The notes below the pieces were generated by a model, which saw nothing but the letters and a program-made list of their open reading frames with translations, did not search any database and was not told where the DNA came from. Source: Puia dinghuensis (lineage in GTDB: Bacteria; Bacteroidota; Bacteroidia; Chitinophagales; Chitinophagaceae). From it: a stretch of DNA of 64,000 nucleotides. Numbering within the stretch: position 1 is the first letter of the stretch; each line of letters begins with the position of its first letter. The stretch lies in the NCBI RefSeq assembly GCF_014642875.1, contig NZ_BMJC01000001.1, forward strand, positions 62,001 through 126,000, written 5' to 3'. The translations under genes were made by a program, and so were the position numbers. This document shows, in pieces, positions 17,553 through 25,150 of this stretch.

Positions 17553-18407
17553 ATGAAGATACAGCGGGAAATAGTGACGCCGGGGGAGGGCCAGAGCTTC
17601 CGGCTTTTTTCGCCAAGTCTGCGGGACCATTTTTACTGGCATTATCACCCCGAATATGAATTAGTGTATGTGGAGGCGACGGCCGGTATCCGGCATGTTG
17701 GACTGCATGTGTCGAGCTATGTGGAGAGTGATCTTGTATTGATAGGGCCGAATATTCCACATCTTAATTTCGATTATGGGTTGAAGACGGAGTACCACCA
17801 GGTAGTGGTACAGCTGGCGGCCGATTTTTTGGGAAATGCGTTGGTGCATACGCCGGAATTGGCGGGGGTGGAGCGGTTGTTTGCGCGGGCGGCGTATGGG
17901 CTATCTTTTGGCGACGCCGTGAAGCAGCGGATTGGCGCAGAGCTGAAAGCGATGTTCTCGATGGGCCATTTCGAGCAGCTGGTGGCATTGTTGCGGATAT
18001 TCTATGCGTTGGCAGAGGAGAAGGATGTGGTGCAGCTGAACGAGGAGCATACAGGGGTGAAGAGCATGTTGAACGATAAGATCCGCATGTCATCGGTGTA
18101 TGAGTATATCCACCGGCGTTATGATAAGGCGCCGGATGTGAATGAGATTGCGGCGCAGGTGCATTTGAGCACGGCGGCCTTTTGCCGGTATTTCAAGCGG
18201 CAGACGCGGATGACCTTTACCGATTTTGTGAACCAGTACCGGGTGGGGCAGGCGAAGACGCTGCTGCTGCAGGGCAGGGGCGTCTCCGAGGTGGCGTACG
18301 ATGTGGGGTTGGAGAGTATTTCGTACTTCAATAAATTATTCCGGCGGCATGCGGGGGAGAATCCGTCGGAGTTTAAGAAACGATACCGCGATCATTTTAT
18401 CGGGTAG
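17553..18407 (+). CDS. AraC-family transcriptional regulator
   Basis: A 284-aa regulator. The N-terminal half is cupin-like (HYHPEYELVYVEATAG, then ESDLVLIGPNIPH), a ligand-sensing fold. The C-terminal half has two helix-turn-helix motifs, with the signature LSTAAFCRYFKRQTRMTF and VAYDVGLESISYFNKLFRR, ending in FKKRYRDHF. It is divergent from the PhyH-like oxygenase gene, its most likely target. Its 3' end overlaps the convergent GH2 gene by 16 nt. Confidence 0.9.
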   Translation: MKIQREIVTPGEGQSFRLFSPSLRDHFYWHYHPEYELVYVEATAGIRHVGLHVSSYVESDLVLIGPNIPHLNFDYGLKTEYHQVVVQLAADFLGNALVHTPELAGVERLFARAAYGLSFGDAVKQRIGAELKAMFSMGHFEQLVALLRIFYALAEEKDVVQLNEEHTGVKSMLNDKIRMSSVYEYIHRRYDKAPDVNEIAAQVHLSTAAFCRYFKRQTRMTFTDFVNQYRVGQAKTLLLQGRGVSEVAYDVGLESISYFNKLFRRHAGENPSEFKKRYRDHFIG

Positions 18408-21037
18408 GTCTTCTCTGCGAGGTTCCAGCCGCGGACCGATACCTGCGGGGTGACCCCGGGTTTTGGCGTGTAGTCGAGCGTGATGGTCTTGCTCTCACCG
18501 GGCAGGACAGAGACATAGTTGTCGCTGTAGAAGACCGGGAGGAGGCGTTGTTTGGTGCCGGGGTCGATCAATGATACCCGGTTGAAGAAGGCGACGGGGC
18601 CGCCTGCGGGGTTCTTTAGGGTGACGGTGATGCGGGTGGCGGCTGCGCCGGGGGTGTTTTGGGCGGCGGGTTGTTGCGGTGCGCGACTTGCTTCGATGGT
18701 GAGGGCCGATGGCGGCATGTGCCGGAGGCCGCTATAGTTGCCGGTGGAGTCGGGCAGCCAGTAGAAGTTGTCGCTGACGATCTGCTGGTGGATGTCGAGC
18801 AGGCGGAGGGAGAGGAAGACGCCTTCGGTACTGCGCAGCTGGTCGAGCAGGTGACCTATGGGAAGATAATTTTTAGCCACAGTGGGGCCTACCTCGAAGA
18901 ATTGCTGGGAATGCATCAGGCTTTTCCCCGACATGTCGAGGACCTGCACCTGCATCATAATGTCACGGTGGGTGCGGAAGGTGTTGTTGACGATCATGGT
19001 CATGCCCGCGACGGGGTCGTACATGATATGCAGGGGTTCGCTGCCGCTGTGGAGGCCGTAGAGGCAGGCGTTGGGGTCCAGATAGTAATCATACATCTGT
19101 CCGCGGAGGGCGGTCCAGGGATTTTGCGTTTTCCAGATTATGACACCGGTGTACCAGTCCCACATATGCGAACTGAATCCTTCCATGAGGGCGCGATACT
19201 GGTCGTAGTTGACAAGTTGCGCCTTTTCGGCGAAGTCGCGAAGGTCTTTGATGGGACCGTAAGCGTATACTGACGAGTCGTAGCCGATGTATTTATGATA
19301 GTTGAAAACCTCGTCCTCTTTTTGATGGTAGACTGGGGCGACGAGATGTTCTTTGGGGATGAAGCGTTGCAGCGATTCGTAGTCGCCCATGCCGACGGAG
19401 CCCACTTCGGAGTTGAAGGGGAAGGTGCGTTTTGCCCAGAAGGTCTTTATGTCCTGGACGCCATAGGGGCCGTCGCCGTTGCCGCCGAGATTATTAAACG
19501 ACATGCTGTCCGAGTTGGAATAGTCGAAGAAGGTGCGGGTGTCGTCGAGGGTGGGGATGATGGAATCCTTTAAGGCGTGGAAGATATCTTCAGGCGGCGT
19601 GATCTCGTTACCGCCGCACCAGAAGGCGAGGGAGGGATGATTGCGTAATAGCTTTACCTGATCGGCAGCAGACGCGATGAACAAGTTGTGATCGTCGGGA
19701 TACCTTTTTCTTGTCCACTGGTCTTCCTTTTTCATCGGGTCTTCCCAGCGGCCGTTGCAGTCGCCGGAGTTCCAGAAGTCCTGGAAGACGAGAAGGCCAT
19801 AGCGGTCGCAGGCCGCGTAGAATTCAGGCCGTTCGGTGAGGGCGCCGCCCCAGACGCGGATGAGGTTGAGGTTCATGTCGCGGTGGAAGCGGATCTCGGC
19901 GTCATAGCGTTCGGGGCTGAGGCGGAGCAGTTCGTCGGAGACGATGTAGTTGCCGCCTTTTATGAAGATCTTTTGACCGTTGATTTGCAGCTCGCGGCTA
20001 TGGGTGGTCGGGTTCCAGGTGGTAGTGAGCTCGCGGACGCCGAAGTCGAGGGGGATGGTGTCGGAATCAGCGAAGGAAAGCGTGGTGTGATAGAGCTCGG
20101 GAGTGCCATAGCCGTTGGGCCACCAGAGACGGGGATGCATGATGATGTGGTAAGGCAACCGGATCTCTTTGGTTGCGCCGGGAGCCAATTTGACGAGGGC
20201 GAAAGTGGGTTCGCCGTCGACCATATATTGGAGGGTGCCGGTGACGGTGTCGGTGCTGGTGTTCTCCAGTTCGGCGGAGACGCGGAGGACGGCGGGGGCC
20301 TGGTCCTTGGCGAGGACATCGGGCAAGCGGGCGCCGGAGACTTCGGTGACGATGTGGGGATTGCGGATGCGGACAACGCCGGTGTGATGGATGGTGACCT
20401 TATCCCAGATGCCGGTGTTACGGTCGCGGATAGGCTGGATCCAGTCCCAGCCGGCCACGTATTGATGGGTGACGTTACGGGCTATTTCGCCATCGCCGCC
20501 CTGGCCGCCATTGGGATTGCCGACAGGGTCGGGGGGGTAGACAAGGATGGCGAGACGGTTGTCGCCGCTTTTAGGGGCCAGATATTTTGTGATATTGTAG
20601 GATTGTCTGAGATACATCCCATAGTGGGTCTGCTCGTTCAGCTTGTGGCCGTTGAGCCAGATATCACAGCCGTAGTTGACCCCACGAAGATCGAGCCAGG
20701 TCTGGCCGCCCGACGTTTCTTTGAAGTTTTTTATGAACCAGTATGTATAATGATCGCGGCCGGTGGTGTAGATGTCGGGTGTTTTATCGTTGTTGAGTCC
20801 GTAGAAGGGATCGGGCTCGAGGTGGTTGTTGATGAGCGTTGTCATGACGGTGCCGGGGACTGTGGCGTCGAGCCAGTCGCGGGTGGAGTAGCCTGCTTGG
20901 GACAATCGCTCGCCGGTGGCGTGGACCTTGCCGATGGCCTGGCATTTCCAGCCGGTGTTCAATTCATAGTCGGATTGGGCGAACAGGAGGGAGGGGAGGG
21001 CCAGCAGGAAGAGGACCAGTGAGCGATGGTTTGTCAT
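18392..21037 (-). CDS. exported glycoside hydrolase family 2 enzyme, beta-mannosidase/exo-glucosaminidase-like
   Basis: The 881-aa product has an N-terminal signal peptide (LVLFLLALPSLLFAQ). The domain order is a sugar-binding jelly roll with LRGVNYGCDIWLNG (about residues 115-130), an Ig-like GH2 domain, then a TIM barrel with IRVWGG, FQDFWNSGDCNG and FWCGGNEI, where Glu is the acid/base candidate near 475. FNSEVG near 545 supplies the nucleophile candidate. C-terminal Ig-like domains follow. Residues such as GSEPLHIMYDPV resemble exo-beta-glucosaminidases, but NE at the acid/base resembles beta-mannosidases. Substrate is uncertain between beta-mannosides and glucosaminides. It has the best promoter of the region. 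Confidence 0.85.
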   Translation of the reverse strand: MTNHRSLVLFLLALPSLLFAQSDYELNTGWKCQAIGKVHATGERLSQAGYSTRDWLDATVPGTVMTTLINNHLEPDPFYGLNNDKTPDIYTTGRDHYTYWFIKNFKETSGGQTWLDLRGVNYGCDIWLNGHKLNEQTHYGMYLRQSYNITKYLAPKSGDNRLAILVYPPDPVGNPNGGQGGDGEIARNVTHQYVAGWDWIQPIRDRNTGIWDKVTIHHTGVVRIRNPHIVTEVSGARLPDVLAKDQAPAVLRVSAELENTSTDTVTGTLQYMVDGEPTFALVKLAPGATKEIRLPYHIIMHPRLWWPNGYGTPELYHTTLSFADSDTIPLDFGVRELTTTWNPTTHSRELQINGQKIFIKGGNYIVSDELLRLSPERYDAEIRFHRDMNLNLIRVWGGALTERPEFYAACDRYGLLVFQDFWNSGDCNGRWEDPMKKEDQWTRKRYPDDHNLFIASAADQVKLLRNHPSLAFWCGGNEITPPEDIFHALKDSIIPTLDDTRTFFDYSNSDSMSFNNLGGNGDGPYGVQDIKTFWAKRTFPFNSEVGSVGMGDYESLQRFIPKEHLVAPVYHQKEDEVFNYHKYIGYDSSVYAYGPIKDLRDFAEKAQLVNYDQYRALMEGFSSHMWDWYTGVIIWKTQNPWTALRGQMYDYYLDPNACLYGLHSGSEPLHIMYDPVAGMTMIVNNTFRTHRDIMMQVQVLDMSGKSLMHSQQFFEVGPTVAKNYLPIGHLLDQLRSTEGVFLSLRLLDIHQQIVSDNFYWLPDSTGNYSGLRHMPPSALTIEASRAPQQPAAQNTPGAAATRITVTLKNPAGGPVAFFNRVSLIDPGTKQRLLPVFYSDNYVSVLPGESKTITLDYTPKPGVTPQVSVRGWNLAEKTYPIK

Positions 21038-21041
21038 GGCG

Positions 21042-21073
21042 TAAAGCTAGGGGTTGAATTGTTTAGCACAAAA
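21042..21073 (-). promoter_or_regulatory. promoter of the GH2 gene, predicted leaderless
   Basis: On the minus strand TTTTG (21073-21069), a 19-nt spacer and TAGCTTTA (21049-21042) form a near-consensus pair. Only 4 nt (CGCC) separate the -7 box from the ATG at 21037. Confidence 0.6.
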
Positions 21074-21102
21074 GATAACAACGGAAATAAAATAAAGCGG
21101 CT

Positions 21103-21110
21103 TATTTTCG
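21103..21110 (+). promoter_or_regulatory. -7 box 4 nt before the GT22 gene
   Basis: TATTTTCG followed by GCCC and the ATG at 21115. A -33 TTG is not evident. It is divergent from the GH2 promoter across a 77-nt space. Confidence 0.35.
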
Positions 21111-21114
21111 GCCC

Positions 21115-22629
21115 ATGCATTTTTCTACGTTGAAAGCTATCATCCGGGATGATCGCCGGTTGAGGCTCTTGTTGCTGGCCTCGCTTCTTGTACAGGTGAT
21201 CGTTTGCCTGACAGCGGTGGGCATCTATCATCCCGATCAGTATTTCCAGATCATTGAATTTTCGACCTATCAGCTGCACCAGCCATCGGCGGCGGGGCGG
21301 GTATGGGAATTTGCGGCGCATCTTCGGCCGACGATGCAGGTATACCTGTTCTCGGGGTATTATTGCCTGTGTACGGCGGTGGGTATCCATGATCCGTACC
21401 TGCAGCTGACCTTGTTGCGGTTGATCTTCGGGCTGGCGCTTTTTGTGCTCTTCAATGGCATCTGTCTGTATTATTTCCGGCACGACCGGCGCGTTTTGTT
21501 CTATGTGCTGCTGATCTTGAACTTCTCGTGGATAATGGCCTATACGCGGACGCTTTTCAGCAGCGAGATGCTTTCTTCCTTTTTGTTCTTCGGGGCCTTG
21601 TTCTGGTATGCCGTTACCGACCGGCGGGACAGCAGGGGATGGTGGGTCGCGTTGGTGACGGGGTTTGTTTTCAGCTTTGCTTTTTATGCGCGGTTTCAGA
21701 CGGCGTTTGCGATGGTGGGTGTTTTTGTCTGGATGCTGCTTGTGCCGGCTGAGCGGCGGCTGATCGTGCCGCTGGCGGTAGGATTTGTCGCGGGAGTGGG
21801 GTTGAATACCGCGCTCGACGCCGCTTTTTATCATCAATTAGTATTTACGCCATACAATTACTATAAAGAGAATATAATCGAAGGCAAGGCGGCGGCGATG
21901 GGGACGGCCTCTTTTCTGGTATATGTCGGGGTTTTGGCGGCAGTGGTGGTGGCGCCGCTGTTGAGTCTTGTGCTGTTGTGGTCGGGGTTCAAGGCGGCGC
22001 TGATGAAGCAGCTTCGGCAGCCGTTTTCGCTGGCGGTGGTACTTTTTATCCTGGGACATTGTCTTGTCGCGCATAAAGAAGAGCGATTCCTCTTCCCCGT
22101 TTTCAATGTACTACCGGTGGTGGTTGGCTGGGGACTACCCGGACTGATCGACTGGTGGTACCGGCAGCGGAAGGGGATGCGGCGGTTGTTCAACGGGGTG
22201 ACAGTGTTCAGCATCGCGCTAAACCTGTTCTTGCTGGGCGTGCTGCTCTTTACACCCTATTCGCAGGCGCTTTATTTTACATCGCGGCTGCGGGGGCATT
22301 TTTCAGAAAAGCCGGTGACGATCTATTCCCTTAGGCGGACGCCGTTTGAGACCGAGCACCATCTGCCGTTTCTATTTTATCAGCGAGGGGCGCCGAATCT
22401 GCATTTCCGGACGTTGGCGTCGAACGATTCGGTGCGGCTGATCTCGCCGCAGGCGGAGTATATAACGGCGACGTTCGACCAGGTGAAGGACCAGCGGCGG
22501 ATGCTGGATAGTCTTGGGTATGAACCGGTGTTGTATTCTTCGCGGTTGTTGTGGGGGATCAATGAATTTCTCGATGCGCGGGGAGTGAATACGATAAATG
22601 ATATCTGGGTGTTGTACAGGAGGCGGTGA
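21115..22629 (+). CDS. Alg9-like mannosyltransferase, GT22 family membrane protein
   Basis: A 504-aa polytopic protein with roughly ten hydrophobic helices. The first lumenal loop carries HPDQYFQIIEF (about residues 39-49), equivalent to the HPDE acidic motif of Alg9/PIG-B GT-C enzymes. A later loop has VAHKEERFLFPV near 320, the HKExRF signature of GT22. Such enzymes transfer sugar, usually mannose, from a polyprenyl-phosphate donor on the outer side of the membrane. It sits between GH2 and GH128 genes. The acceptor is unknown. The last residues form a periplasmic tail. Confidence 0.82.
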   Translation: MHFSTLKAIIRDDRRLRLLLLASLLVQVIVCLTAVGIYHPDQYFQIIEFSTYQLHQPSAAGRVWEFAAHLRPTMQVYLFSGYYCLCTAVGIHDPYLQLTLLRLIFGLALFVLFNGICLYYFRHDRRVLFYVLLILNFSWIMAYTRTLFSSEMLSSFLFFGALFWYAVTDRRDSRGWWVALVTGFVFSFAFYARFQTAFAMVGVFVWMLLVPAERRLIVPLAVGFVAGVGLNTALDAAFYHQLVFTPYNYYKENIIEGKAAAMGTASFLVYVGVLAAVVVAPLLSLVLLWSGFKAALMKQLRQPFSLAVVLFILGHCLVAHKEERFLFPVFNVLPVVVGWGLPGLIDWWYRQRKGMRRLFNGVTVFSIALNLFLLGVLLFTPYSQALYFTSRLRGHFSEKPVTIYSLRRTPFETEHHLPFLFYQRGAPNLHFRTLASNDSVRLISPQAEYITATFDQVKDQRRMLDSLGYEPVLYSSRLLWGINEFLDARGVNTINDIWVLYRRR

Positions 22630-22635
22630 GGGTGG

Positions 22636-23514
22636 TCAGGGTTTGATGGCGCCGTTGGGCTGATAGTTTGCGTACCAGGCGCCGAGGGTGGTGAGCTGAC
22701 CGTTGGTGTTGATAAGGGCCGAGGGCCAGAGGGCGGCGCTGCCGGGGTCGCCGGAGAACCAGGAGTAGCGCTGGACATAGGACAGGGAGTCGAGTTTGGG
22801 CAGCAGGCGTTGCATAAAACCGAGGGCATCGGCGGGGGTATATTGATTGGCGGCCGGCGTCGAGGCTTTCCAGTCCGCGGTGGCAAATTCCGTGATCCAG
22901 ATGGGGAGATGATATTTGTTATAGACCGTTTGGAGGGTCTGGACAAAGCTGTTGTCGTCGGTGCCCACATACATGTGGACGCAGATGAAGTCTACGCGCA
23001 GCTTCTCCGCACTGACAGAGTCCATAAAATCACTGAACCATTGGTTGGTAGGCCAGGAGGTGGCGGGGCTGCCAAGGGGGAGGCCGATGCTTTCCAACTG
23101 GGGCCAGTACGCCAGGGCCTGCGAAACGGTCATATTGGATTGATCGGGGCGATCGGGTTCATTGAAACCCAGGATATATTTCACCTGTCCCTGTGCTTTT
23201 GCCTGCTGAACGGCGGCGATATTGGAAGCCGTCATATTACCCTGCCCCCAGAACATGGAAACAAAGTCACAATTTTGGGGGGTAGGCACGGGCACGAGGG
23301 TTCCCCACGTGTAATACCAAAAGGCTTTCAGGTTAACGACATTACCTTCGTATGAACCATAGAGGGTGCCGACGTTGAAATCGGCTCCTTTCTTGCTGTT
23401 GGTTGCCGTTTTAGTAGAATCGCCGTTGCCGGAGTTGGATGATGAGGAATTTTTTTTACAACTACCCAACACAAGTGTGAAAACCATAATGCATAAAAGG
23501 TGCAGACGGATCAT
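22636..23514 (-). CDS. GH128-like glycosyl hydrolase lipoprotein
   Basis: The 292-aa product begins with a lipoprotein signal ending LVLGS-C (Cys near 19) and a Ser/Asn/Lys-rich linker. The core matches the Asl1/GH128 TIM barrel of endo-beta-1,3-glucanases. It has FWGQGNM near 90, YILGFNEPDRPD (acid/base Glu near 120), VHMYVGTDD near 180, and PIWITEFATADW (nucleophile Glu near 206). It is therefore probably a surface or periplasmic beta-1,3-glucan-cleaving enzyme. It is convergent with GT22 with a 6-nt gap. Confidence 0.82.
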   Translation of the reverse strand: MIRLHLLCIMVFTLVLGSCKKNSSSSNSGNGDSTKTATNSKKGADFNVGTLYGSYEGNVVNLKAFWYYTWGTLVPVPTPQNCDFVSMFWGQGNMTASNIAAVQQAKAQGQVKYILGFNEPDRPDQSNMTVSQALAYWPQLESIGLPLGSPATSWPTNQWFSDFMDSVSAEKLRVDFICVHMYVGTDDNSFVQTLQTVYNKYHLPIWITEFATADWKASTPAANQYTPADALGFMQRLLPKLDSLSYVQRYSWFSGDPGSAALWPSALINTNGQLTTLGAWYANYQPNGAIKP

Positions 23515-23565
23515 TTTAAGCGGTTGGGATTTTGATTTACAGATTGATACGGATAGTTATTACCT

Positions 23566-23596
23566 TAAATATACAAGATTGGTGCCACCGATGCAA
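23566..23596 (-). promoter_or_regulatory. promoter of the GH128-like gene
   Basis: TTG at 23596-23594, a 20-nt spacer and TATATTTA at 23573-23566 (minus strand) fit the -33/-7 pattern. This leaves a leader of about 45 nt. The rest of the 23515-23758 gap has a long purine-rich stretch with several GGG runs (about 23630-23690) and no gene. Confidence 0.45.
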
Positions 23597-23758
23597 GGCT
23601 AAATATAAACCCTTAATATTGAGCTCTTTGAGGGTGAGGAAGGCCGCGACGAGGGAAGAGAGAGGGAGGGAGGTGGTCGGGCACGGGAGGCAACTGGCGG
23701 CGTTTGGGGGTGCGTATATCATTGGAGAGTGGGTAAGTATGGATATAAACGGTTATAT

Positions 23759-25150
23759 ATGATCGAAAACAGGGATACGCCCTTTTTGCGGAATAAGGTC
23801 TACCTTTTTTTGGTGCTGGCGGTGATCGGTACCACCTTATTCTCGTGGTTCAATCTCAACAGCTTGCTGATCATGCTGCTGATCGTCTGCCGTTTGGTGG
23901 ATGGGCGCAGGCCGCTTCACCGGGTGCGGATGGCTTTTACCAATAAATATTTCCTGGCTTATCTCGCCATCTTCCTCATCGAAGCGATGGGGCTGTTGTA
24001 TACCCATGATCTTTATACGGCGTACAAGCATGTGGAGAGCAAGGCCACGTTAGTGGCCATACCTTTTCTTTTCTGTTCGGGAGCGTTTACTGACAGGAAG
24101 GGGTACCGGCAATTTTTGTGGGGGTATTGCCTGTTACTGGCGGGGACGGGGCTGTTCTGCCTGGCGGTGGCGGGTTACCGGTATGGGCAGACGGGGAATA
24201 CGGATGTCTTTTTTTATCACCCGCTGACGGAAGTAATCGGGGTGAATGCCGTGTTTTTCTCCGAGTATGTAGTGATCGCGTTGTTGTTGCTGCTGAGTCC
24301 GGCGGCGGCCCCGATGGGTGGAAGTGCGAAAGGAGGGGCTGGGGTGGATGATGGAAGGACGCGGCGGGTGCGGGCAGGGGGCGGCGGTGGAAGAAGAGAG
24401 AAGAGGCAGGCCAGGACGGCTCGCCTTCGCGCAGGGCTGATCGTTTTTTTCAGCGGGCTGATGATCCTGCTTGCTTCGAAGCTGTTGCTGGTGATGTTGG
24501 TCATTATCTTCCTTTTTAACCTTGGGATGCGGGCGCGGGTGCGGCTGACAGCCTGGGCCATATTGGGGCTGACGGTGCTGGTGGTGCTGGTGACGGGGGT
24601 GCTGGCCCTCACGCGAAACCCGGTGGAAGAGCGTTACCAGGATATGTTCAGGAATGACTGGCAATATGGCGGCAGCATCCATTTTTCGTCCGATGCCGTT
24701 TTCAGTGGCGTGCAGCTGCGACTGCTGATGTGGCGATTTGCCGATGAGATACTTGATGAGCAACATGCCTGGCTCATCGGGGTCAGCGCCGGGGACAGCC
24801 AGCGTCTGCTTGACGAGAAATATCGAGCCGCCAATATGCCTTTTGTTTCGCTCGGCTATAATTTTCATAACCAATTCATAGAGATACTGGTGCGGAGCGG
24901 GATCCTGGGCCTCTGTGTTTTTCTTGCGGCGCTGGGGATGCTCGTGGAGCTGACCCGGAGGACGGGGACGATGGAAGCGTGGTTTGTGTTGTTATCGATG
25001 GTGTTGCTTGCCATGACGGAGTCGACGCTGGAGATGCAGCATACGCTGTTTGCATTTTGCTTTTTTCCGCTGATGGTAGCGCGGCGGCTCACTCGGTCTT
25101 CAGGCTCCTTGCGGGGTTCATGGCGGCGGCGCGAAGCGCATGGAAGCTGA
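23759..25150 (+). CDS. O-antigen-ligase-like polytopic membrane protein
   Basis: A 463-aa protein with about ten membrane segments and a large loop (about residues 290-365), the layout of the Wzy/WaaL family. Those enzymes join or polymerise lipid-linked glycans in the periplasm. A hydrophilic Gly/Arg-rich insert at about residues 190-230 (GGGGGRREKRQARTARLRAG) is unusual in the middle of the membrane domain. The ATG at 23759 is preferred over an in-frame one 30 nt earlier. The Arg-rich C-terminal tail is encoded antisense to the permease gene, with a 62-nt overlap. Confidence 0.7.
   Translation: MIENRDTPFLRNKVYLFLVLAVIGTTLFSWFNLNSLLIMLLIVCRLVDGRRPLHRVRMAFTNKYFLAYLAIFLIEAMGLLYTHDLYTAYKHVESKATLVAIPFLFCSGAFTDRKGYRQFLWGYCLLLAGTGLFCLAVAGYRYGQTGNTDVFFYHPLTEVIGVNAVFFSEYVVIALLLLLSPAAAPMGGSAKGGAGVDDGRTRRVRAGGGGGRREKRQARTARLRAGLIVFFSGLMILLASKLLLVMLVIIFLFNLGMRARVRLTAWAILGLTVLVVLVTGVLALTRNPVEERYQDMFRNDWQYGGSIHFSSDAVFSGVQLRLLMWRFADEILDEQHAWLIGVSAGDSQRLLDEKYRAANMPFVSLGYNFHNQFIEILVRSGILGLCVFLAALGMLVELTRRTGTMEAWFVLLSMVLLAMTESTLEMQHTLFAFCFFPLMVARRLTRSSGSLRGSWRRREAHGS

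Noticed and set aside
17437-17760. 108-codon N-terminal extension of the PhyH-like oxygenase
   Set aside because: It overlaps the divergent AraC gene, has random composition, and the family starts at 17436.
19688-21022. 444-codon open frame opposite the GH2 gene
   Set aside because: It is a shadow of the GC-rich GH2 frame with low-complexity Gly/Val/Glu composition and no domain.
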